64,000 nt of DNA, from the NCBI RefSeq assembly GCF_900444945.1, contig NZ_UFRM01000001.1, positions 72,501 through 136,500 on the forward strand. The letters run 5' to 3'. The position numbers and the translations under genes were made by a program. Source of the DNA: Actinobacillus lignieresii. Its GTDB lineage: Bacteria; Pseudomonadota; Gammaproteobacteria; Enterobacterales; Pasteurellaceae. The notes beneath the pieces were generated by a model. The model saw only the letters and a program-made list of their open reading frames with translations. It was not told where the DNA came from and searched no databases. Shown here one piece after another: positions 21,256 to 27,637 of the stretch; position 1 is the stretch's first letter, and every line of letters starts with the position of its first letter.

Positions 21256-22008
21256 ATGAATTTTACTGTGATTATTCCAGCTCGTTACGCTTCAAGCCGC
21301 TTACCTCGTAAACCGTTGTTAGATATTGCCGGTAAACCGATGATTCAACACGTGTGGGAAAAGGCGCAACAAGCCGGTGCAACACGTGTGATTATTGCGA
21401 CTGATCATCCGGAGATTGAAGCAACCGCCAAAGCGTTTGGCGCGGAAGTGTGTATGACTTCGGATCAACATAATTCAGGCACGGAACGTTTAGCGGAAGT
21501 GATTGAAAAGATGCAGATTGCCGATAATGAAATTATCGTGAATGTACAAGGTGATGAGCCGCTGATCCCGCCGGTGATCGTCTCGCAAGTGGCGGAAAAT
21601 TTAGATCGTTGCCAAGTGAATATGGCGACATTAGCGGTAAAATTAACCACCAAAGAAGAACTTTTCAATCCGAATGCCGTCAAAGCGCTGGCGGATAAAA
21701 ACGGTATGGCACTCTATTTCTCTCGTGCGCCGATTCCGTTTGCCCGTGATCATTTCGCAGACTGTGATGACGCTTTTGTCGAAAGCCAAAATTACTTGCG
21801 CCATATTGGTATCTACGCATATCGTGCCGGCTTTGTAAAACAATACGTCGCTTGGCAACCGACGCAATTAGAGCAGTTGGAATCGTTAGAACAATTACGT
21901 GCATTATGGTACGGAGAAAAAATTCATATCGAACTTGCCAAACAAGCACCTCAAGTAGGAGTGGATACGCAAGAAGATTTGGAACGTGTTCGCCGAATTC
22001 TGGCTTAG
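21256..22008 (+). CDS. kdsB: CMP-KDO synthetase
   Basis: This 250-residue nucleotidyltransferase activates KDO for lipopolysaccharide inner-core assembly. The start at 21256 has AAGGAA eight bases upstream and gives the conserved [20 protein letters not shown]. Family motifs include [11 protein letters not shown] and [13 protein letters not shown] short upstream in-frame ATG at 21226 is less likely. Confidence 0.95.
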   Translation: MNFTVIIPARYASSRLPRKPLLDIAGKPMIQHVWEKAQQAGATRVIIATDHPEIEATAKAFGAEVCMTSDQHNSGTERLAEVIEKMQIADNEIIVNVQGDEPLIPPVIVSQVAENLDRCQVNMATLAVKLTTKEELFNPNAVKALADKNGMALYFSRAPIPFARDHFADCDDAFVESQNYLRHIGIYAYRAGFVKQYVAWQPTQLEQLESLEQLRALWYGEKIHIELAKQAPQVGVDTQEDLERVRRILA

Positions 22009-22021
22009 AATCGGCGGAAAC

Positions 22022-22062
22022 AAGCGGTCAAAATTGCAAAAACTTTGCAAATCGGACCGCTT
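22022..22062. terminator. Facing uptake-signal pair after kdsB
   Basis: AAGCGGTC (22022-22029) mirrors GACCGCTT (22055-22062) with two GCAAA-type tails in the loop. It follows kdsB by 13 bases and may end its transcript. Confidence 0.55.
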
Positions 22063-22130
22063 AATTATCTAGGCTGAGTAGCAACTCAGTAAATAAAAAC
22101 GTGCTTAGGCACATTTCTCGGAGTAAACCT

Positions 22131-22556
22131 ATGTTAGGAAACATTTTAGGCTCAATCGCATCATCTGCTTTAAGTGGCGGTAACGGCAATCAATCAACAG
22201 CACTTCAATTAATTCAAGCATTACTACAATCTCAAGGTGGTGTTGAAGGCGTAATCGCTAAATTACAACAAGGCGGTTTGGACGACCTATTAAAAACTTG
22301 GATCAGTGCGGATAAAGAAAACGCACCGGTATCAGGTGAGCAAATCGCAAATGTATTCGGTCAAGAAAACTTGCAAGCGGCGGCACAAGAAGCTGGCGTA
22401 GAAGAAAAAGATGCGGGTGATTTATTAGCGGAGTTTTTACCGAAAATCGTTGATACATTAACACTGGACGGTCAATTACCGGATCTACAAAACTTAAATA
22501 CTAACGACCTACTAGCACAAGCTGCGAAAGGTGTGTTAGGTAAATTATTTAGCTAA
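22131..22556 (+). CDS. DUF937 / YidB-like protein
   Basis: This 141-residue protein starts MLGNILGSIASSALSGG and has the YidB features: a Gly/Ser/Asn-rich N-terminus, then GGVEGVIAKLQQGGLDDLLKTWIS and a helical C-terminal part. The start at 22131 follows CGGAG and gives the family's usual beginning. No function is established for the family. It is followed by a strong terminator. Confidence 0.82.
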   Translation: MLGNILGSIASSALSGGNGNQSTALQLIQALLQSQGGVEGVIAKLQQGGLDDLLKTWISADKENAPVSGEQIANVFGQENLQAAAQEAGVEEKDAGDLLAEFLPKIVDTLTLDGQLPDLQNLNTNDLLAQAAKGVLGKLFS

Positions 22557-22561
22557 TCTTA

Positions 22562-22597
22562 AAAAACAGGGAGAATTAAATTCTCCCTGTTTTTGTT
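22562..22597. terminator. Bidirectional terminator, DUF937 gene/nudC
   Basis: AAAAACAGGGAGAA and TTCTCCCTGTTTTT form a perfect stem with an 8-base loop. It separates the convergent DUF937 gene and nudC. Confidence 0.93.
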
Positions 22598-22628
22598 TTG
22601 GCTTAATTAGCCCGTTATAAAATTATTG

Positions 22629-23399
22629 TTATCCTTCCTCTTGACAAATCCGCAATGTTTCTTTGATTAGCTCTAATGCAATCGTGCCTTCCGGTGGTAG
22701 TTCCGGAAGCGGTTGATCGCAGTCGAACCATTTGGCATCGAAGATTTCTTCCTCTTGTAGCGTGATTTCACCGCTTTCGTAATCAGCCAAAAAACCTAAC
22801 ATCAGTGAATTTGGGAATGCCCACGGTTGGCTGCCGAAATAGCGGATATTTTTGATTTTTAAGCCGCTTTCTTCCCATACTTCACGTTGAACGGTGGTTT
22901 CGATCGCTTCACCGGCTTCAACAAAACCGGCTAATGTGGTGTAAATCGTGCCTTTATGACGTAAGTGGTTGGCGAGTAAAATTTGTCGGCCACGGCGTAC
23001 CGCCACGATAATAGACGGGCTGATGGTCGGGTAGCTACGATGTTGGCAATTTGGACAATGAATCGCTATTTCATTATCGGCAAGTTCGGTGTGCGATCCG
23101 CATTTACCGCAGAATTTATGCGTATTGAGGAAATGATTAAGTGAAACGGCTCGGTGTAATAGGTGAGCTAATTCCGCCGGACGAGCAATCTGTGAGCGTA
23201 GATTTACCATGGTAAAATTTTGCAGATTTTCGACCGCTTGTTCATCCAGTTGCACCAGAAAAACCGGTGAGTTTTGATATGTTCCAACCTGTAATTTAGC
23301 AAAGCCGGCTAAACCTAATTGTTCGGTGGTGCCGAAAGGAATCTCATCATCTTTTAAAGCAATCTCAAATTGATGTACTAATACCCAATAACTTTTCAT
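22629..23399 (-). CDS. nudC: NADH pyrophosphatase / NAD-cap decapping hydrolase NudC
   Basis: This is a 256-residue Nudix enzyme. The zinc ribbon is Cys97, Cys100, Cys115 and Cys118, and the Nudix box runs from about Gly158 to Leu180 with the catalytic REVWEESG. The family substrate motif, normally SQPWPFPxS, reads SQPWAFPNS here (one Pro to Ala). The enzyme splits NADH and removes NAD caps from RNA. It lies 18 bases downstream of the rluE stop, consistent with an fxsA-eamA-rluE-nudC transcription unit before rluE was interrupted. Confidence 0.94.
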   Translation of the reverse strand: MKSYWVLVHQFEIALKDDEIPFGTTEQLGLAGFAKLQVGTYQNSPVFLVQLDEQAVENLQNFTMVNLRSQIARPAELAHLLHRAVSLNHFLNTHKFCGKCGSHTELADNEIAIHCPNCQHRSYPTISPSIIVAVRRGRQILLANHLRHKGTIYTTLAGFVEAGEAIETTVQREVWEESGLKIKNIRYFGSQPWAFPNSLMLGFLADYESGEITLQEEEIFDAKWFDCDQPLPELPPEGTIALELIKETLRICQEEG

Positions 23400-23416
23400 A
23401 TTTGCTCCCGAAATTA

Positions 23417-23842
23417 TTAAATTTTTAAGTCAATTTGTTGAAATAATTGGCGTTTTTCTTTTTCATCTAAAACTCGGTATTCACCGCTATTTAACTCGCC
23501 TAGCTGAAATTGCCCTAAACCGATACGGATTAAGCGTAGGGTTGGAAAGCCGATGTGTGCGGTCATTCGGCGTACTTGGCGATTTTTTCCTTCGTGAATT
23601 TTTAGCTCGATCCAACTAGTTGGAATGTTTTTTCGCTCTCGAATTTTTGGGGCGGTTTGCCATTCATAATTCGGGGCGGAAGTTGCTTTGGCTTTTGCCG
23701 GTTTAGTTAAGCCGTCTTTCAGTTCAACACCTTTCTCTAACTTAGCTAAATCCGTCGCTTGCGGAATACCTTCCACCTGTGCGAGATAAGTTTTCTGCTT
23801 TTCAAATTTGGGATTTGCCAAGCGATGCTGAATTTCACCGTT
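23417..23842 (-). pseudogene. rluE: rluE 3' part (separated from its 5' part by the inserted block)
   Basis: This is the C-terminal ~141 residues of a 23S rRNA pseudouridine synthase of the RluE type. It contains [45 protein letters not shown], split here as two adjacent blocks typical of the family end ([11 protein letters not shown] and [20 protein letters not shown]). The catalytic aspartate motif GRLDRDSEG is missing; it lies in the 5' fragment at 31705-31992. Joining 31720 to 23842 gives an in-frame [11 protein letters not shown], matching E. coli RluE LTNNGALQARL. A TTG start at 23854 would read through the junction but cannot restore the enzyme. Confidence 0.9.
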
Positions 23843-23894
23843 CCATTGGAGCAAGGAAAATACGGTTTTTTATCTCATATTGTCCTATTTGCAT
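23843..23894 (-). pseudogene. dusB: dusB 5' fragment (first 17 codons)
   Basis: On the minus strand from the ATG at 23894 the frame reads [17 protein letters not shown], the conserved start of tRNA-dihydrouridine synthase B (E. coli MRIGQYQLRNRLIAAPM). After one further base it changes to rluE sequence and hits a TGA at 23835-23837. Residues corresponding to about 18-40 of DusB are in neither half. The upstream AT-rich stretch (23895-24044) should hold the original dusB-fis promoter. Confidence 0.88.
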
Positions 23895-24044
23895 TTGTAA
23901 CCTTTTATTAACAAATTTGAAGTAATTTTAACCAGAATAATATCCAAATAAAAAGTACGGTATTTTAAGCATTTTGGAAGTCTATAAATTAGACAATTTG
24001 CAAAAAGAATGAAAATATTTTTATTGACATAAGAAAAAACAGCG
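23895..24044 (-). promoter_or_regulatory. Probable original dusB-fis promoter region
   Basis: This AT-rich, gene-free stretch precedes the dusB start codon on the minus strand. A TATTAT hexamer (complement of 23937-23942) is a possible -10 element; no convincing -35 was fixed. In other gammaproteobacteria dusB-fis is driven by a strong growth-rate-controlled promoter at this place. Here it now leads into the dusB5'-rluE3' joint instead of into fis. Confidence 0.4.
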
Positions 24045-24533
24045 TTAGGCGTGCTGAATTTGTACGACCTCAGCCTGATTTTTCGCCCAATTGATTTCGA
24101 CAATAGTAGCGGTTGGGAAGGCTACATTGGCTTGATGATGCGTTAAAATTTGAGCTAAATCATACACAACCGGCAAATGTGAAACGATGAGAATGTATTT
24201 TGCTCCTTCGCTCTTCAGAAAATCCAAGTAATTTTCGATAGTCTGAGGATTGCCGTTCGGAGTAATTTCTTCCCATTCTTCGGTAATAGTTGCAAAATTT
24301 TGGGAAAAATTGACCGCTTGCATACCTGTAATGAGATGTTCAAGGGTTTGTTTCGCACGCAGATAAGGGCTAACTAGAATTTTGTCGAGCATGATTTGGT
24401 GCTTGTTTAAATAATCGCCAAGCCATTTGCCTTGCTCAGTAGCACTTTGTTTGCCGTGTTCGGTTAAAGTTCGAGCAGCATCACTAGCGGCATTGAAGCC
24501 GGCTTCACCGTGTCTCATAATCCAAATATTCAT
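24045..24533 (-). CDS. sixA: Phosphohistidine phosphatase SixA
   Basis: This is a 162-residue histidine-phosphatase-family protein with the catalytic RHG at residues 7-9 (MNIWIMRHGEAG) and a second histidine in LIVSHLPVV. SixA removes phosphate from histidine phosphotransfer proteins such as ArcB or NPr. Length matches E. coli SixA (161). It is divergent from pyk and lies inside the inserted block. Confidence 0.92.
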   Translation of the reverse strand: MNIWIMRHGEAGFNAASDAARTLTEHGKQSATEQGKWLGDYLNKHQIMLDKILVSPYLRAKQTLEHLITGMQAVNFSQNFATITEEWEEITPNGNPQTIENYLDFLKSEGAKYILIVSHLPVVYDLAQILTHHQANVAFPTATIVEINWAKNQAEVVQIQHA

Positions 24534-24553
24534 TATATTCTCCTTTAGTTGTA

Positions 24554-24582
24554 TTTAAACTCGTGTGATTTAGGCGTATAAT
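24554..24582 (+). promoter_or_regulatory. Candidate pyk promoter
   Basis: TATAAT at 24577-24582 is a perfect -10 hexamer, with a weak TTTAAA at 24554-24559 at 17-bp spacing. It lies 75 bases upstream of the pyk start. Confidence 0.55.
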
Positions 24583-24657
24583 GACCCCCGTTTAATGCAT
24601 AATCAAGATGCTTAGAAAGATTTAACTTAATTTTTAAATTTATTATGGAGTCAAATA

Positions 24658-25490
24658 ATGTCTAGAAAACTCAGAAGAACCAAGATCGTTTGTACAATGG
24701 GACCTGCAACAGATCGTGGCAATACGTTGGAAAAAATCATTGCTGTCGGTGCAAATATGGTTCGTATGAACTTCTCTCACGGTATTCCTGAAGATCACAT
24801 CGAACGTGCGAATAAAGTGCGTGAAATTGCTGCAAGATTAGGTCGCCACGTGGCGATTGATTTTAGGCGATTTTAGGCGATTTGCAAGGTCCTAAAATTC
24901 GTGTTTCGACTTTTAAAGACGGCAAAATTTTCTTAAACATTGGCGACAAATTTACCTTAGATGCCGATTTACCTCGTGGCGAAGGACATCAATATGCGGT
25001 AGGTTTAGACTATAAAAATCTACCTAACGATGTAGTGCCGGGCGATATTCTGTTATTAGATGATGGTAACGTACAACTTAAAGTATTAGAAGTTGAAGGT
25101 GTTAAAGTTCATACTGAAGTGACCGTTGGCGGTCCGTTATCAAACAATAAAGGGATTAACAAATTAGGCGGTGGTTTATCAGCCCCTGCATTAACCGAGA
25201 AAGATAAAGAAGACATTAAATTAGCGGCGAAAATCGGTGTGGATTACTTAGCGGTATCTTTCCCGCAATCAGGTGCAGATTTAGAGTACGCCCGTCAATT
25301 AGCCAAAGAAGCCGGTTTAGAGGCGAAAATCGTGGCAAAAGTTGAACGTGCCGAAACCGTTGCAACCGAAGAAGCAATGGACGACATCATTTTAGGTGCG
25401 GACGTTGTGATGGTTGCTCGTGGTGACTTAGGGGTTGAAATTGGTGATGCGGCTTTAGTGGGTGTGCAAAAACGTTTAATCCGCCGTGGT
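24658..25490 (+). pseudogene. pyk: Pyruvate kinase, 5' half, frameshifted and truncated
   Basis: The sequence begins [20 protein letters not shown] and continues to GVQKRLIRR, closely following Haemophilus PykA residues 1 to about 275 of 478. Two lesions are visible. First, near 24858-24885 a 14-bp insertion (two adjacent copies of GATTTTAGGC plus an extra GATT) shifts the frame; the ancestral reading was [11 protein letters not shown]. Second, after RLIRR (about 25485) the coding sequence stops matching pyruvate kinase and changes to the end of an L-serine dehydratase gene. The catalytic magnesium-site region ([10 protein letters not shown]) is present, but the rest of the barrel and the C-terminal domain are missing. 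It cannot encode an active enzyme. Confidence 0.93.
24863..24882 (+). repeat. 10-bp tandem duplication in pyk
   Basis: GATTTTAGGC occurs twice in a row, directly after an extra GATT and before GATTTGCAAGG. Relative to an intact gene this adds 14 bases and breaks the frame. Slipped-strand copying at repeated GATT sequence explains it. Confidence 0.85.
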
Positions 25491-25602
25491 TAGTTTAGAT
25501 AAAGTGATTGAGACGATGTATGAAACTGGTAAAGATATGAATGCGAAATATCGAGAAACTTCAAAAGGTGGATTAGCAATTAAGATTCTGCCTTGTGATT
25601 AA
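25489..25602 (+). pseudogene. sdaA: L-serine dehydratase gene, last 37 codons
   Basis: The frame from 25489 reads [20 protein letters not shown] then [17 protein letters not shown] and stops at TAA 25600-25602. This is nearly identical to the C-terminus of E. coli SdaA (…[21 protein letters not shown]). It is joined directly to the broken pyk sequence and has no start codon of its own. It is followed by its natural terminator and then tbpB. The 5' part of the gene is not in the window. Confidence 0.9.
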
Positions 25603-25605
25603 AGT

Positions 25606-25631
25606 AAAAATCCACCTTTTGGTGGATTTTT
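25606..25631 (+). terminator. Terminator after the sdaA remnant
   Basis: AAAAATCCACC and GGTGGATTTTT form a perfect 11-bp stem with a 4-base loop, three bases after the stop codon of the serine dehydratase remnant. Confidence 0.93.
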
Positions 25632-25720
25632 GCACCGCTAATTATGCCTTCCTTCATCTCCCCTAATTAAAAACATTAACTTACCGTAAAAACGTTTAGC
25701 ATAATCCTGAAATAATAAAG

Positions 25721-25748
25721 TTCAAATCTTTACATTAGTTTATATAAT
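25721..25748 (+). promoter_or_regulatory. tbpB promoter
   Basis: TATAAT at 25743-25748 matches the -10 consensus perfectly; TTCAAA at 25721-25726 is a 4/6 -35 at 16-bp spacing. The Fur-like site begins four bases after the -10, where binding would block polymerase. Confidence 0.6.
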
Positions 25749-25751
25749 TAA

Positions 25752-25770
25752 TAAAATGAGAATTATTACT
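25752..25770 (+). promoter_or_regulatory. Fur box of tbpBA
   Basis: TAAAATGAGAATTATTACT matches the 19-base Fur consensus at 13 positions. It overlaps the expected transcription start and ends 24 bases before the tbpB start codon. Fur repression of transferrin receptor genes under iron sufficiency is well established. Confidence 0.72.
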
Positions 25771-25794
25771 ATTTGTTTTATAAAAGGAGACACC

Positions 25795-27552
25795 ATGTTT
25801 AAACTTAAAAGTAGTTTTGTGTTGCTTAATGCAGCACTACTGGCTGCTTGTTCATCAAATGGAGGAAGTTTTGATGTTCAATCCGCCAAAGTTGAATCTC
25901 AAACGCAAACTACCCCCAAAAAGCCAAGTTTACAAGATGATAATAGCAATGCAAGACGTACAGTAAATAGTACTGAAGCGGAAGCCCTATTGAAACCGGG
26001 ATTTGGTTTTTCAGCCAAAATTCCGCGTCGTAATTTACAACCTTTTGCGAAAGGGGGGGAAGAAGTCGCTCCTATTGGTGATATAACGGAGATTACTGGA
26101 GATATAACCAAAATTCCGTATGAAGAAGAGGTAAAAGCGTACGGTAGGAGTGATGACGGATTTAGTCATACTCATGATGGTAAGCACAAACTACATACAA
26201 GAGATTTTAATTTTGTCCGTTCCGGCTATGTTCTGCATTCTGGTGCAAAACCTGAAATAAAGCCTAAAGAAATTTTGCGAACAGGTGCACATGGGTATGT
26301 TTACTATTTAGGCACTGAACCAGCAAAAGCAATGCCTACTCAAAAAGCTACTTATAAAGGATATTGGGATTTTACTACCGATGCAAGAAAAGGGAGAGAT
26401 AGTAAATATTTTTCTGATTCCGCAGGCATAAATATTGGTGCGACACCGGAAAATAGTCACGATGTTAATGTGGATGACCCTACAAAACCAATGGGACATA
26501 CAGGAGAATTTACGGCTGATTTTGCTAATAAAACTTTAACTGGAACATTGGTGCGTAATGGATATGTTAGTCGTAGCAAAGATCAAGAAATTACGCCAAT
26601 TTACGATATTGATGCAAAAATTAAAGGTAATCGCTTTTCAGGTAAAGCAAACGCAAAAAATCCAGATGATCCTTATTTTGGGAAAAGCTCTACGACACTA
26701 GAAGGCGGATTTTTTGGTGGGGAGGCTCAAGAACTTGCCGGTAAATTCTTAGCTGATGATAAGTCGGTATTTGTTGTTTTTGCTGGCAAACGAGATGCTA
26801 AAAAAAATGACAGTGAACGTACCTTTGATGCTTTCAAAATTAAACTTAAAGATTTAAATAAATCTGAGATGGATACTTTCGGGAATGCGACACATTTGAT
26901 TATTAACAATAAGCAGATTCCACTTATTGCAGAAGGTAAAAAAAGCTTTGCCGAGATGAAATTTGATGATGTGGTTACTCGTATTATTGATGGGAAAACG
27001 TACCGAATTTCAGTTTGCTGCAATAATTTGGATTATGTCAAATTTGGGACTTATAACGAAGAAAACAATAGTGATAGTGCTCATCAATATTTAGTAGGTG
27101 AACGGACAGCTGTGTCTGATTTACCAACAGGGACAGTACAATATCGTGGTACTTGGAATGGAGTAATGCATAGCAAATCCGGTTCGGTAGGGGCTGAATC
27201 GCCAAGTAACAGCGAAAGTGGTACTCGTTCACTCTTTGATGTTGATTTTGCCAATAAAAAAATCAATGGCAAACTGATTGCTAATGATGGTGTTGAAGAA
27301 CGCCCAATGCTGACACTTGAAGGCGAGCTGAAAGGGAATGGTTTTGCAGGCACAGCCAAAACGGGCGATTCTGGTTTTAATCTTGATCCGAAAAGTACGA
27401 ATGGTGGTACGGTAGTGCATATGAATGCTCAATTTGAAGGGGGATTCTACGGTCCTAAGGCAACTGAATTAGGTGGCGTTGTACATAGTGCAGAAACGGA
27501 TAAAGATAAAGTCAGTATTATGTTTGGCGGTAAACGTCAAATAGAAAAATAA
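25795..27552 (+). CDS. tbpB: Transferrin-binding lipoprotein TbpB
   Basis: This 585-residue surface lipoprotein captures iron-loaded host transferrin and hands it to TbpA. The start at 25795 follows AAAGGAGA and gives a signal peptide with lipobox LAAC (Cys19) followed by a Ser/Gly linker. Two similar lobes are visible, each ending in the family's barrel pattern (EGGFFGGEAQELAGKF near residue 306 and EGGFYGPKATELGGV near 550). The variant differs considerably from the TbpB sequence I recall for serotype 7 A. pleuropneumoniae, and strain variation in this gene is known. A run of seven G at 26053-26059 lies near the 5' end of the coding region. Confidence 0.93.
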   Translation: MFKLKSSFVLLNAALLAACSSNGGSFDVQSAKVESQTQTTPKKPSLQDDNSNARRTVNSTEAEALLKPGFGFSAKIPRRNLQPFAKGGEEVAPIGDITEITGDITKIPYEEEVKAYGRSDDGFSHTHDGKHKLHTRDFNFVRSGYVLHSGAKPEIKPKEILRTGAHGYVYYLGTEPAKAMPTQKATYKGYWDFTTDARKGRDSKYFSDSAGINIGATPENSHDVNVDDPTKPMGHTGEFTADFANKTLTGTLVRNGYVSRSKDQEITPIYDIDAKIKGNRFSGKANAKNPDDPYFGKSSTTLEGGFFGGEAQELAGKFLADDKSVFVVFAGKRDAKKNDSERTFDAFKIKLKDLNKSEMDTFGNATHLIINNKQIPLIAEGKKSFAEMKFDDVVTRIIDGKTYRISVCCNNLDYVKFGTYNEENNSDSAHQYLVGERTAVSDLPTGTVQYRGTWNGVMHSKSGSVGAESPSNSESGTRSLFDVDFANKKINGKLIANDGVEERPMLTLEGELKGNGFAGTAKTGDSGFNLDPKSTNGGTVVHMNAQFEGGFYGPKATELGGVVHSAETDKDKVSIMFGGKRQIEK

Positions 27553-27637
27553 TCATAATTTCTTCGCTCGTTTCACTTAAGCAAGCGGATTATTTTTTAT
27601 AAAAATTTGCAAAATTAAATAAAGGAGATCCTACTTA

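Noticed and set aside
23417-23854. A short self-contained pseudouridine synthase starting with TTG at 23854
   Set aside because: It lacks the catalytic aspartate region, and the sequence before codon 5 is dusB, read out of frame.
24858-24890. Programmed frameshift in pyk
   Set aside because: The shift is caused by a 14-bp slippage duplication, not a slippery site, and the gene is also truncated downstream.
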